Part shown: piece by piece, positions 9,270 to 17,657 of the stretch | How positions within the stretch are numbered: position 1 is the first letter of the stretch | Layout of the letters: every line of letters starts with the position of its first letter | DNA from: Chitinophagaceae bacterium | Lineage (GTDB): Bacteria; Bacteroidota; Bacteroidia; Chitinophagales; Chitinophagaceae | Reading direction: 5' to 3' | NCBI GenBank assembly: GCA_025449935.1 | Contig: JANWIJ010000006.1 | Coordinates: forward strand, 1 to 64,000 | DNA length: 64,000 nt | Program-made: the position numbers and the translations under genes | Notes under the pieces: generated by a model | Database searches by the model: none | What the model was told of the DNA's origin: nothing | What the model saw: the letters and a program-made list of their open reading frames with translations, nothing else

Positions 9270-10037
9270 TTATTTGTCTGTCGTCTGCCAGTGATGTTTC
9301 CCCATCATCATGAATTTCTTACTCTGTTCAATGGCATCCATGAGCTGCGATAAAATCATTTCAGCGGGGGCTTCATAGTCTATGACAAGTGGTTCTTTAA
9401 AGGTGATCGTTAGTATGGAGCCCTTTTTCTTAAGCCTGAGTCCCTTTTTATTAAAGGCTCTCCAGAAACCGTTTATGACAACAGGAATTACAATGGGTCT
9501 TACTTGTTTAATAATAAGTGCAGTTCCTTTTCTTCCCGGTGCAAAAGGCTTGGTGGTTCCCTGCGGAAAAGTGATCACCCAATTTTTTTCCAGCGCACGG
9601 GTAATCTTCCGGGTGTCGGATGGATCAAGACCTCTCCTCACCTCTTTTCCCTCTGCCCGCCAGGTTCGTTTCACCGTCAATCCCCCCGCCAGTAAAAATA
9701 AACGGCTGATCCAGCTACCCTTCATGGTTTCTTCCGCGGCCACGTAATTCACCCGGGTAAAAGGGTTCAACAGGTAATAAGGCACACCAAGGCCTTTCGT
9801 CTTGCCCCATTTCACCGCGCAAAAAATATGAAGAAAGGTGATCACATCGGCAAAATAGGTTTGATGATTACTCACAAAAAGCACTTTCTCGCGGGGCAAT
9901 TTTTTGAGATGCTCCATGCCGGACACCTGGAGTTTGTTAATGATGGCAAGACCGGGATAGGAAAATAGCCCCACCAGGAAATAAATGATCTTACGAACGG
10001 GATTAAATGTCTTTACTCGTTCAATGATTGAAGCCAT
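9270..10037 (-). CDS. 1-acyl-glycerol-3-phosphate acyltransferase-like protein (PlsC family)
   Basis: 255 residues with one N-terminal hydrophobic segment (IIYFLVGLFSYPGLAI). The acyltransferase motif I is SNHQTYFAD, with His58 and Asp64, so the spacing is HX5D rather than the classical HX4D. Motif III reads FPQGTTKPF with Gln where FPEGT is usual. The rest (PFAPGRKGTALI, IVIPVVINGFWRAF) fits the family. It probably acylates a lysophospholipid or related acceptor at the inner membrane. The two motif changes make the exact reaction uncertain. Confidence 0.8.
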   Translation of the reverse strand: MASIIERVKTFNPVRKIIYFLVGLFSYPGLAIINKLQVSGMEHLKKLPREKVLFVSNHQTYFADVITFLHIFCAVKWGKTKGLGVPYYLLNPFTRVNYVAAEETMKGSWISRLFLLAGGLTVKRTWRAEGKEVRRGLDPSDTRKITRALEKNWVITFPQGTTKPFAPGRKGTALIIKQVRPIVIPVVINGFWRAFNKKGLRLKKKGSILTITFKEPLVIDYEAPAEMILSQLMDAIEQSKKFMMMGKHHWQTTDK

Positions 10038-10137
10038 GCAAAATATTTAGTCGGGCAATGACGGCTCAAATTAAGGAATTGTAGAAGAAAACAACAGGAT
10101 GTTGAAGGTTCATTAATGCCTGTATTTTGCCGGGCAA

Positions 10138-10167
10138 TAAAAAAGCCCCTTTAGTGGAAGGGGCTTT
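10138..10167 (-). terminator. Rho-independent terminator of rpsA
   Basis: A 10-base perfect stem (10142-10151 with 10158-10167, arms AAAGCCCCTT and AAGGGGCTTT) is followed on the minus strand by a T-rich run. It lies 18 bases after the rpsA stop. Confidence 0.9.
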
Positions 10168-10184
10168 AAATTATCGGTCATTGA

Positions 10185-12104
10185 TTATTCAGGCTTCGCC
10201 TCTTCTTTACCGGCTTCCTCATTCCCACTTTCCATTTTCTTCTTCAGGTCGGCCAGCACGCCCAGGTCACCAAGGGTTGCTTTCTCTACTTTGCTCTGCA
10301 CATTCTTCACGGCTTTGCGGGTAGTCTCGGCATCACTTCTTGCTTCCTTTTTAGCCGCTTCTGCTTCTTCTACCTTGCCCTGTTCCCAGATGCGGGTGTG
10401 AGAAACCACGATGCGTTTTTCATTGCGGTCGAACTCGATCACCATGAATTGGGCCGTTTCATCAGCGCCAATGCTTTTCCCATCTTCCTTTGTCAGGTGA
10501 CGGTTAGGAGCAAATCCTTCGAGGCCATAAGGTAACTGAACCGTAGCGCCTTTATCATCGCGGCGGCTAACTGTTCCTTCATGAATACTGCCGATAGCAA
10601 ATGTATCCTGCAGGGTATTCCAGGGATCTTCTTCCAGTTGCTTATGTCCTAATTGCAATTTGCGGTTCTCTTTATCGATCCCAAGTATAGCGACATCAAT
10701 ATTCGCACCCACTTTCGTGTACTCGGTCGGGTGATTGAAACGCTTTAACCAGCTCAGGTCGCTGATATGGATCATACCACCGATACCGGGAGCAAGTTCA
10801 ACAAACACCCCGTAGTTAGTAATATTCTTTACCAAACCGGTATGGCGGCTGCCTTCTGCAAATTTTGTTTCGATATCGTTCCAGGGATCAGGTGAAAGCT
10901 GTTTGATCGACAAGCTCATCTTACGGCTGGCTTTGTCCAGTGTAACGATCTTGGCTTCATGCTCATCACCCAGTTTGAAAAATTCCTTGGCATTGATCGG
11001 GGTATTGGCCCAGGTAATTTCAGAAACGTGAACAAGACCTTCCACACCCGGCTGAATTTCCAGGAAAGCGCCATAATCTTCAATGTTCACCACTTTGCCT
11101 TTCACTACATTGCCTTCTACGATATTTTCGCCAAGTACATCCCATGGATGGGGGGTCAGTTGTTTCAAACCAAGGCTGATACGTTTTTTCTCATCGTCGA
11201 AATCCAGCACCACCACGTTGATCTTCTGGTCCAGTTTCAGCACCTCTGTCGGGTGCGTGATACGTCCCCATGAAATATCGGTGATGTATAATAATCCATC
11301 GAGTCCGCCGAGGTCCATAAAGGCACCGAAGTCGGTAATGTTTTTCACCGTTCCTTCCAGTACCTGGCCTTTCTCGAGTTTGCTCATGATCTCGGCACGC
11401 TGTGCTTCGATATCACTTTCGATAAGAGCTTTGTGAGATACCACGGCATTCTTAATGGTCTCGTTGATCTTAACCACTTTGAAGTCCATTGTTTTTCCAA
11501 CAAATTGGTCGTAATCAGTTACCGGCTTCACATCAATTTGTGAACCAGGTAAGAATGTTTCCATTCCAAAAACGTCCACGATCAATCCGCCTTTGGTCTT
11601 GGAGGTAACGGTTCCGGTGATCACTTCACCAGTCTTGTGCACTTCCACAATTCTTTCCCAGGCACGTGTAATTCTCGCCTGTTTGCGGCTCAGGTTCAGG
11701 TGACCTTCGCGGTCTTCTTTCTCCACAATCATCACTTCTACTTCGTCGCCGATCGCGAGATTTGGGATGTCACGGAATTCATTGAGAGAGATCAAACCAT
11801 CGCTCTTAAATCCAATGTTCAGCACTACGTCGGTTTTTGTCAACCCAACCACGAGGCCTTTCATCAGTTCTCCGTCATTCAGCTGAACAAATGTATTGTC
11901 ATACACCTGGTCATACTTTTCTTTTTCTTCTTTGCTGTAAGAGGTAAGGTTGCGTTTATCAACGCTCCAGTCAAAATCATCATGAGCAGTAGCTACTGCT
12001 TCCACAGGTGCAGTTATTGTCGCTGTAGTTGCGTCGCCGTTATCGGCAGCCGCAGTCTCCTGTGCATCAGCGTTTAATTGTTTCCGAATGATGTTTTCAA
12101 ACAT
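10185..12104 (-). CDS. rpsA: 30S ribosomal protein S1
   Basis: 639 residues with six S1 RNA-binding repeats. Clear repeat cores are GELMKGLVVGLTKTDVVLNI, KGQVLEGTVKNITDFGAFMD, GNVVKGKVVNIEDYGAFLEI, GSRHTGLVKNITNYGVFVEL and SIHEGTVSRRDDKGATVQL. A low-complexity acidic/Ala N-terminus and a charged C-terminal tail (EEAEAAKKEARSDAETTRKA) extend it beyond the E. coli length, as usual in Bacteroidota. S1 recruits mRNA to the 30S subunit and is especially important in this phylum, where most genes lack Shine-Dalgarno sequences. It has its own promoter and terminator and is monocistronic. Confidence 0.97.
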   Translation of the reverse strand: MFENIIRKQLNADAQETAAADNGDATTATITAPVEAVATAHDDFDWSVDKRNLTSYSKEEKEKYDQVYDNTFVQLNDGELMKGLVVGLTKTDVVLNIGFKSDGLISLNEFRDIPNLAIGDEVEVMIVEKEDREGHLNLSRKQARITRAWERIVEVHKTGEVITGTVTSKTKGGLIVDVFGMETFLPGSQIDVKPVTDYDQFVGKTMDFKVVKINETIKNAVVSHKALIESDIEAQRAEIMSKLEKGQVLEGTVKNITDFGAFMDLGGLDGLLYITDISWGRITHPTEVLKLDQKINVVVLDFDDEKKRISLGLKQLTPHPWDVLGENIVEGNVVKGKVVNIEDYGAFLEIQPGVEGLVHVSEITWANTPINAKEFFKLGDEHEAKIVTLDKASRKMSLSIKQLSPDPWNDIETKFAEGSRHTGLVKNITNYGVFVELAPGIGGMIHISDLSWLKRFNHPTEYTKVGANIDVAILGIDKENRKLQLGHKQLEEDPWNTLQDTFAIGSIHEGTVSRRDDKGATVQLPYGLEGFAPNRHLTKEDGKSIGADETAQFMVIEFDRNEKRIVVSHTRIWEQGKVEEAEAAKKEARSDAETTRKAVKNVQSKVEKATLGDLGVLADLKKKMESGNEEAGKEEAKPE

Positions 12105-12142
12105 GTTAAAATAGTCCCGAAGGGTTTAAAAATTCGGGGCAG

Positions 12143-12150
12143 CAAAGATA
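12143..12150 (-). promoter_or_regulatory. -7 promoter box for rpsA
   Basis: TATCTTTG on the minus strand, exact TAnnTTTG, 38 bases before the rpsA ATG at 12104. No clear -33 box. Confidence 0.65.
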
Positions 12151-12305
12151 GGAATTTCAGCCGGTAATCCGGCGGTCAGCCGAAGGAGATTTGAGGCCCG
12201 GGAGGTGAATATAACACGTTGATTAGGAAATTTTTGCAAGCATCCGGGAAAGGCCATTTGCCGTCTCATCTGTCAATTCTTATTATATTCACCAAAATTA
12301 CCTGT

Positions 12306-13271
12306 TTGTTCTACCATTTCCTGAAGATGATAGCCCGGCTTGGAATCAAAATATTCTGCCGGAACATCATAATAAATAAGCCGGAATTATTGAGAGAACA
12401 AGGGCCCCTGTTACTGGCCTGTAACCATCCTAACTCATTCCTCGATTCTGTAATACTCGATACTTTATTCCGAGAACCGATCTGGTCACTGGCGCGGGGT
12501 GACGTTTTTAAAAAACCCTTTTACATTAAACTGCTTACGGCGCTGAAAATTCTACCGGTGTACCGGACGAGTGAAGGCGTTGAGAACCTGTCAGAAAACT
12601 ATAATACATTCACAGCCTGCATCAATATTTTTAAACAGGATGGAGTGGTGATGATCTTCAGCGAAGGCAAATGTGTTAACGAGTGGCATCTCCGCCCGCT
12701 GAAAAAAGGAACCGCCCGGCTCGCTATGAAAGCCTGGGAAGAAAACATTCCGCTAAAAGTCTTACCAGCCGGGATCAACTACAGCTCCTTCCGGCGTTTT
12801 GGGAAAAATATGTTCATCAACTTCGGCGACCTCATCCTCAAAGAAGAATTTGATATGACAGTACCGGATGGACTCAAACATCAATCCTTCAACAACAGGT
12901 TACAGCAACAACTGGAACAATTAGTGTTTGAAATACCTGCAGGTGATAAGCAGCAACAAGAAAAAATGCTGGAAATAAAGCCATCATCTTTAAAAAAAAT
13001 AATTCTTTTTTTTCCGGCATTGCTTGGGTGGCTGGTTCACCTGCCCCTTTATCTTCCCATCCGCAATTTTACCTGGAAGAGAACCTACCAGAACGATCAT
13101 TACGATTCAGTCATGACGGGAATTTTGTTCGTGGCATACCCGATCTACCTCCTGTTGCTAACATCGCTCCTGGTTGGTGTAACCCAATGCTGGTGGTTTG
13201 TATTTCTTTTGCTGGTTCTTCCGTTCACCGCATGGTCTTATGTACAATTAAAGCCGCAACTGGACAACTGA
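12306..13271 (+). CDS. Lysophospholipid acyltransferase-like membrane protein (PlsC family)
   Basis: The frame is open from 12219, but its early codons do not look conserved. A TTG at 12306 gives MFYHFLKMIARLGIKIFCR, which resembles family N-termini; the first ATG is 12327. Motif I is CNHPNSFLD (HX5D) and motif III is FSEGKCVNEWHLRPLKKGTARLA, both fitting a PlsC-domain subfamily of Bacteroidota. The C-terminal third carries two or more membrane helices (IILFFPALLGWLVHLPLYLP, GILFVAYPIYLLLLTSLLV). The likely role is acylation of a glycerophospholipid or another lipid at the inner membrane. Its stop codon abuts that of the convergent BaiN-like gene with no spacer. Confidence 0.85.
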   Translation: MFYHFLKMIARLGIKIFCRNIIINKPELLREQGPLLLACNHPNSFLDSVILDTLFREPIWSLARGDVFKKPFYIKLLTALKILPVYRTSEGVENLSENYNTFTACINIFKQDGVVMIFSEGKCVNEWHLRPLKKGTARLAMKAWEENIPLKVLPAGINYSSFRRFGKNMFINFGDLILKEEFDMTVPDGLKHQSFNNRLQQQLEQLVFEIPAGDKQQQEKMLEIKPSSLKKIILFFPALLGWLVHLPLYLPIRNFTWKRTYQNDHYDSVMTGILFVAYPIYLLLLTSLLVGVTQCWWFVFLLLVLPFTAWSYVQLKPQLDN

Positions 13272-14525
13272 TTATTTTGATATCTCACCGATCGATTTAG
13301 CCGCAATAAAACCACTGGTCCATGCATGCTGGAAATTATACCCACCGGTAATTCCATCCACATCCATTACTTCACCGGCAAAAAAAAGACGCGGCACTTT
13401 TTTGCTCATCATTGTATTGTGGTCAATTTCGGCCAGCCTGATACCGCCGGCAGTTACAAACTCTTCTTTGAATGTGGTTTTTCCTTTTACAGTGAATTCC
13501 CCGTTGCAAAGATTTTTCACCAGCCTGTTCTGTTCCCTGGCCGGCAAATCGGCCCATCTTACTTCTTTATTGATCCCGGCCTGATCCAGGAAATACTCCC
13601 AAAGCCGTTGAGGCAGCCCAAAAGGGTTTTTAAAAAATATTTTTTGTCCCGCTTTAGCTGATCTTAATGACTGAAATCTTTCTGTTAACGTTTGTTCATT
13701 AAAAGCAGGTAGCCAGTTAACCGTAATGCCAAAATCATAGTTTTTAACTGCCAGTTCTTTTGCACCCCAGGCACTCAGTTTAAGAACAGCAGGGCCACTG
13801 AATCCCCAATGCGTTATTAATAGCGGTCCCTCCTGTGCCAGTTTAGTGCCGGAAATTTTTATCCTGGCCTTCTCAATACTGATCCCCATCAATTTGCAGA
13901 TAGGATGAACGGCCAGGCCCGCCTGGCCGGCCGGCAGGTTAAAAGTAAATAAGGAAGGTACCGGGTCTTCGATGGAATGTCCCAGTTCCTTCAGCCATTG
14001 AAACATGGAAGATTTAGGATAACCCCCGGAAGCTACACACACGAAATCCGCAGTCAGCATGCTGGCATCAGATAAGCCGATGGTAAATTTTTCTTTTCCC
14101 GGTTTGAGGCTGCTGACCCCGGCATTTAAAAGAATCTTCACATGATACCGGTTCGCTTCCTTCATCAAACAGTCAATGATCGTCTGCGATGAATTGGTAA
14201 CGGGAAACATCCTTCCATCCTCCTCTGCTTTCAGCGGCACTGCCCTTTCTTCAAACCATTTAATGGTATCGGTGGTAAAAAACTGGTGCAATGCTTTCTT
14301 CATAAAGCTGCCGCCCCGGGGATACCGCCGGCTCATTTCCATGAGATCAAAACACGCATGAGTAACATTACAGCGCCCGCCCCCGCTCACTTTTACTTTT
14401 GCTAAAAGCTTGCTGGTCTTCTCTGCCAGTACTACATCCAGTGCCGGGTTCAGCCTGGCTGCATTAACCGCGCAAAAAAAACCAGCAGCACCTCCGCCGA
14501 TTACAAGTAATTTTTTTTGTGACAT
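13272..14525 (-). CDS. BaiN/HI0933-family NAD(P)/FAD-dependent oxidoreductase
   Basis: 417 residues with a dinucleotide-binding start (LLVIGGGAAGFFCAVNAARL), the family motif KVSGGGRCNVTHAC, the central PSLFTFNLP region and the C-terminal FAD motif (FFAGEVMDVDGITGGYNFQHAWTSGFIAAKSIG). The family is a widespread group of cytoplasmic flavoproteins, often annotated as aminoacetone oxidase or BaiN-like; the physiological substrate is unclear. About residues 199-206 contain an extra AGQAGLAV between NLP and HPICKLMG. These residues are encoded by a GC-rich palindrome, so they look like an in-frame repeat insertion. Confidence 0.92.
   Translation of the reverse strand: MSQKKLLVIGGGAAGFFCAVNAARLNPALDVVLAEKTSKLLAKVKVSGGGRCNVTHACFDLMEMSRRYPRGGSFMKKALHQFFTTDTIKWFEERAVPLKAEEDGRMFPVTNSSQTIIDCLMKEANRYHVKILLNAGVSSLKPGKEKFTIGLSDASMLTADFVCVASGGYPKSSMFQWLKELGHSIEDPVPSLFTFNLPAGQAGLAVHPICKLMGISIEKARIKISGTKLAQEGPLLITHWGFSGPAVLKLSAWGAKELAVKNYDFGITVNWLPAFNEQTLTERFQSLRSAKAGQKIFFKNPFGLPQRLWEYFLDQAGINKEVRWADLPAREQNRLVKNLCNGEFTVKGKTTFKEEFVTAGGIRLAEIDHNTMMSKKVPRLFFAGEVMDVDGITGGYNFQHAWTSGFIAAKSIGEISK
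13911..13934. repeat. GC-rich palindromic element inserted in frame in the BaiN-like gene
   Basis: The arms GGCCAGGC (13911-13918) and GCCTGGCC (13921-13928) are perfect inverted repeats with a 2-base loop, followed by GGCCGG. The DNA encodes the AGQAGLAV segment that interrupts a conserved NLP-HPI stretch. It resembles the intergenic palindrome at 24995-25016 in its CCTGCC/GGCAGG vocabulary. Confidence 0.55.
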
Positions 14526-14543
14526 ACATTAACAATATACCCT

Positions 14544-14580
14544 GTCTGCCTTCATCCGGAAGGCAAACCGGCGGGCAGAC
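14544..14580. repeat. Imperfect GC-rich inverted repeat after map
   Basis: GTCTGCC (14544-14550) and GGCAGAC (14574-14580) flank an inner CCGG-rich segment. The repeat sits 2 bases past the map stop and fills most of the spacer before the BaiN-like gene. It has no U-run, so it is not a standard terminator. It is similar in composition to the other palindromes in the window. Confidence 0.45.
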
Positions 14581-14582
14581 TC

Positions 14583-15404
14583 TCAGGTGAGTGGCTGAAC
14601 AATTTTGCCTGTAGTAACGAGGTGGGGATTGGCTTCTTCTGCTTTTTCAATCGCACTATAATCAGAAAGGATATCTGCTTTATCTTTCCGCACACACACA
14701 TCATGTTCAAAATGGACCGATGCTTTTCCATCTTTAGTTCTTACTGTCCACCCATCCTCCTCTGTATAAACTTCTTTTTTTCCCAGGTTGATCATGGGTT
14801 CTATTGCCAGCACTAATCCTTCTTTTAATTTAGGGCCGCTCCCTCTTTTCCCGTAATTGGGCACCTGCGGATCCTCGTGCATGTTTTTTCCCAGGCCATG
14901 TCCTACCAGTTCCCTGACCACGCCATACCCATGTTTTTTTTCGGTATGTTCCTGTACCGCGAAACCGATATCTCCTACCCTGTTACCCGCCACCGCCCGC
15001 TCGATGCCTTTATACAAAGATTCCTTGGTTACCCTGATCAATTGCAATATTGCCTGCCCCGGATCGCCAATAGCGAATGTATAAGCATGATCGCCATGCC
15101 AGGCATTTAGTATAACACCAATATCAACCGAAATGATATCTCCTTCCCGTAATTCATTTTTACCTGGAAAACCATGCACGACCACGTCATTTACGGAAAG
15201 ACAGGAATTAAAAGGATAACCATGATAATTCAGGAACGAAGGTGATGCGTGGTGATCACCGATGAAATCACCGATCATTTTATCGATGGATAATGTCGTT
15301 ATCCCTGGTTTGAGTATTTGCGCCACCGCGGTCAGTGTCTTGCTTACCAGTAAAGCGCTCTGCCGCATCAGCTCTACTTCGTCATTTGTTTTACAGATCA
15401 TCAT
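14583..15404 (-). CDS. map: Type I methionine aminopeptidase
   Basis: 273 residues. It removes the initiator Met from nascent proteins in the cytoplasm. The metal ligands of the family are visible: ISVDIGV (Asp), WHGDHAYTF (Asp), GHGLGKNMHE (His), IEPMIN (Glu) and FEHDVCV (Glu before the buried His), with the substrate His in VVVHGFPG. It follows secY, as in many bacteria, but is separated from it by a strong terminator and has its own -7 box. The genes usually found after map (infA, rpmJ, rpsM, rpsK, rpsD, rpoA, rplQ) are not here. Confidence 0.96.
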   Translation of the reverse strand: MMICKTNDEVELMRQSALLVSKTLTAVAQILKPGITTLSIDKMIGDFIGDHHASPSFLNYHGYPFNSCLSVNDVVVHGFPGKNELREGDIISVDIGVILNAWHGDHAYTFAIGDPGQAILQLIRVTKESLYKGIERAVAGNRVGDIGFAVQEHTEKKHGYGVVRELVGHGLGKNMHEDPQVPNYGKRGSGPKLKEGLVLAIEPMINLGKKEVYTEEDGWTVRTKDGKASVHFEHDVCVRKDKADILSDYSAIEKAEEANPHLVTTGKIVQPLT

Positions 15405-15414
15405 GGTAAAACTG

Positions 15415-15422
15415 CAAATTTA
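15415..15422 (-). promoter_or_regulatory. -7 promoter box for map
   Basis: TAAATTTG on the minus strand, exact TAnnTTTG, 10 bases before the map ATG at 15404. It lies just after the secY terminator, so map is probably transcribed separately from the ribosomal operon. Confidence 0.6.
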
Positions 15423-15424
15423 GC

Positions 15425-15466
15425 TTTTAAAAACAAAAACCCGGCAAGTGATACTTACCAGGTTTT
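15425..15466 (-). terminator. Terminator at the end of the S10-spc operon, after secY
   Basis: On the minus strand a 14-pair stem (two G-U pairs) forms between AAAACCTGGTAAGT and ACTTGCCGGGTTTT with an ATC loop, followed by TGTTTTT. It starts 22 bases after the secY stop. Confidence 0.85.
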
Positions 15467-15487
15467 GTCTGTCTTAAAAATATCATT

Positions 15488-16825
15488 TTACATCTGGACC
15501 GCCGAGGTTGTTTGTCTTCCCTGGATACGCCCGCTTTTCATCAACCCGTCGTATTGTCTCATTAGCAATTGTGTCTCGATCTGCTGTAATGTATCCAGTA
15601 CCACACCCACCATGATCAGTAATGATGTACCGCCAAAGAAGGTGGAGAACTGCTGGGTAACACCGAGCCGCTCCGCTATACCGGGTAGAATACCCACAAA
15701 GGCCAGCAGAATTGCACCCGGGAGTGTAATCTTATCCATGATGGCTCCAATATAATCGGCGGTCGGCTGCCCGGGTTTTACACCCGGAATAAAACCATTA
15801 TTCTGTTTCAGGTTTTCGGCTATTTGTTTCGGATTAAAGATCAAGGCCGTATATAAAAAGGTAAACCCTATTACCACGATGGAATAGATCAGCATATACC
15901 ACAAATTCTTGTGGTCATTCAATACCAGTAAAAAGCTTCCGCTGGAGGGATTGAAGTTGGCGAATATGGTAGGTATAAAAATAATCGCCTGGGCAAAGAT
16001 GATTGGCATTACACCCGCACTGTTTACTTTCAGCGGGAGGAATTGCCTGGCACCGCCAAACTGCCGGTTACCTACAATTTGCTTGGCATAATTCACGGGG
16101 ACTTTCCGAACCCCCTGGATCAGCAAAATACAACCCATGATGATTGCAATGAGTATGGCGATTTCTATGATAAATACCAGGATCTGGCCATTACGAACTG
16201 ACTTGGCACTCAGTTCCTGCAGGAAAGACTGCGGCAACCGGGCCAGGATCCCGATCATGATAATAAGTGATGTTCCGTTTCCAAGCCCTTTATCTGTTAT
16301 CTTTTCACCCATCCACATTACAAACATGGTACCAGCGGTGAGCACGGTTAAAGAAGATATCCAGAAATAAGCGGAAAACGCAGGCATAATAGCGCCCGTC
16401 TGTGCGTACATACCACGGAGATAGGATACATAGGCGGAAGCCTGCAGTAACGTTACGATAACCGTTAGATACCGGGTGTACTGGTTGATTTTTTTCCGGC
16501 CGCTTTCACCTTCTTTCTGCATTTTCTGGAAACGGGGTACCAGCACAGTCATCAGCTGCATAAAGATAGAAGCAGAGATATAAGGCATGATACCCAATGC
16601 AAAAATGGAGGCGTTGTTGAATGCACCTCCGGAAAATGCGTCGATCAGTCCCAGGATACCTGTACCGTTATCACCACTGGTATCGATCCTGTTTGGATCG
16701 ATACCGGGTAAGACAATATGGGAGCCAACACGATAGAGAGCAATCATCATCAGGGTAAAAAGAATTTTACCTCTCAGTTCTTCGATGCTCCAGATATTTT
16801 TGAGTGTCTGTATTAACTTCTTCAC
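15488..16825 (-). CDS. secY: Protein translocase subunit SecY
   Basis: 445 residues with ten predicted membrane helices. It is the channel of the Sec translocon. Recognisable parts are the N-terminal IWSIEELRGKILFTLMMIALYRVGSHIVLPGID, the plug-region GGAFNNASIFALGIMPYISASIFMQL, and the C-terminal IQTFG-equivalent segment with TLQQIETQLLMRQYDGLMKSGRIQGR. Translation begins at GTG 16825. It follows rplO as in most bacteria, with a hairpin in the 74-base spacer that could reduce read-through. Confidence 0.97.
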   Translation of the reverse strand: MKKLIQTLKNIWSIEELRGKILFTLMMIALYRVGSHIVLPGIDPNRIDTSGDNGTGILGLIDAFSGGAFNNASIFALGIMPYISASIFMQLMTVLVPRFQKMQKEGESGRKKINQYTRYLTVIVTLLQASAYVSYLRGMYAQTGAIMPAFSAYFWISSLTVLTAGTMFVMWMGEKITDKGLGNGTSLIIMIGILARLPQSFLQELSAKSVRNGQILVFIIEIAILIAIIMGCILLIQGVRKVPVNYAKQIVGNRQFGGARQFLPLKVNSAGVMPIIFAQAIIFIPTIFANFNPSSGSFLLVLNDHKNLWYMLIYSIVVIGFTFLYTALIFNPKQIAENLKQNNGFIPGVKPGQPTADYIGAIMDKITLPGAILLAFVGILPGIAERLGVTQQFSTFFGGTSLLIMVGVVLDTLQQIETQLLMRQYDGLMKSGRIQGRQTTSAVQM

Positions 16826-16850
16826 GGGGGTTAAAAAAATTTAAAGCACT

Positions 16851-16881
16851 TAAAATATAAAAGACGCATTATCAATGCGTC
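16851..16881 (-). terminator. Possible internal terminator between rplO and secY
   Basis: A perfect 8-base stem (GACGCATT 16863-16870, AATGCGTC 16874-16881, loop of 3) is followed on the minus strand by TTTTATATTTT. It is weaker than the operon-end terminator and may only lower transcription into secY, since I see no TAnnTTTG box between it and secY. Confidence 0.55.
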
Positions 16882-16899
16882 GCTGCAATTTAGCGAAAT

Positions 16900-17349
16900 T
16901 TACTTTACTATTTCCACCGATCCGCCAGCCGCTTCAATAGCTGATTTGGCTTTTTCACTCACGGCATTTACTTTAAAGACAAATTTACCTTTCAGTTCAC
17001 CGTTCCCTAAAATCTTTATCCTGTCAGTCTGATTCACCAGGCCGTTGATATAAAGATTTTCTAACGTGAATTCCTGGATACCATATTTCTCAGCCAGGTG
17101 CTCCACTTGCCCGAGATTGATAACTTTATATTCAACCCGGTGCGGGTTATTGAATCCGCGTTTGGGAATACGGCGCTGGATCGGCATCTGTCCGCCTTCA
17201 TGAGCCATTTTGTTTTTAAACCCGGTACGGCTTTGAGCTCCTTTGGTTCCTTTTGTGGATGTTCCGCCATGTCCTGAACCATCACCACGTCCAATTCTTT
17301 TTACTTTGTGTGTTGCACCTTTAGCAGGTCTTAATTCGTGTAGTTTCAT
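16900..17349 (-). CDS. rplO: 50S ribosomal protein L15
   Basis: 149 residues. The glycine-rich N-terminal extension typical of L15 (RIGRGDGSGHGGTSTKGTKGAQSR) and the globular C-terminal domain (LKGKFVFKVNAVSEKAKSAIEAAGG) are both complete. L15 binds 23S rRNA late in large-subunit assembly. Ordered rpmD-rplO-secY as in the standard spc operon; the 97-base spacer to rpmD is longer than usual and contains no gene. Confidence 0.97.
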   Translation of the reverse strand: MKLHELRPAKGATHKVKRIGRGDGSGHGGTSTKGTKGAQSRTGFKNKMAHEGGQMPIQRRIPKRGFNNPHRVEYKVINLGQVEHLAEKYGIQEFTLENLYINGLVNQTDRIKILGNGELKGKFVFKVNAVSEKAKSAIEAAGGSVEIVK

Positions 17350-17446
17350 TTCTTTTGCTTTTATTTTTGACTTAACGCCCCGAAAGCATCCGGAGCTCGC
17401 TTGTTATTACTATGGGTGTCCAGCCGTTAACAAAGCCGGCCGGTTA

Positions 17447-17632
17447 TTAACCTTTCACTTCTTCTACAGATAACAGGTGGTTCACTTTACGTACCATGCC
17501 CAACACCTGCGGAGTAGCTTCCACTTCCCTGGTTGAATTGGTTTTATTCAGTCCCAGCGCTTTCAGCGTCAGTTTTTGCCTTTCGGGTCTGTCGATAGGA
17601 CTTTTTACCAATGTGATCTTTATCTTTTTCAT
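17447..17632 (-). CDS. rpmD: 50S ribosomal protein L30
   Basis: 61 residues, full length for L30. It shows the typical start IKITLVKSPIDRPERQKLTLKALGL and the C-terminal MVRKVNHLLSVEE. Lies between rpsE and rplO, its canonical place. Confidence 0.95.
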   Translation of the reverse strand: MKKIKITLVKSPIDRPERQKLTLKALGLNKTNSTREVEATPQVLGMVRKVNHLLSVEEVKG

Positions 17633-17657
17633 AATTCAATTCGTTTGTAGTCCGGAA

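Noticed and set aside
14544-14580. Inverted repeat after map as a terminator
   Set aside because: The stem is interrupted and no U-run follows; it fits the GC-rich repeat class better.
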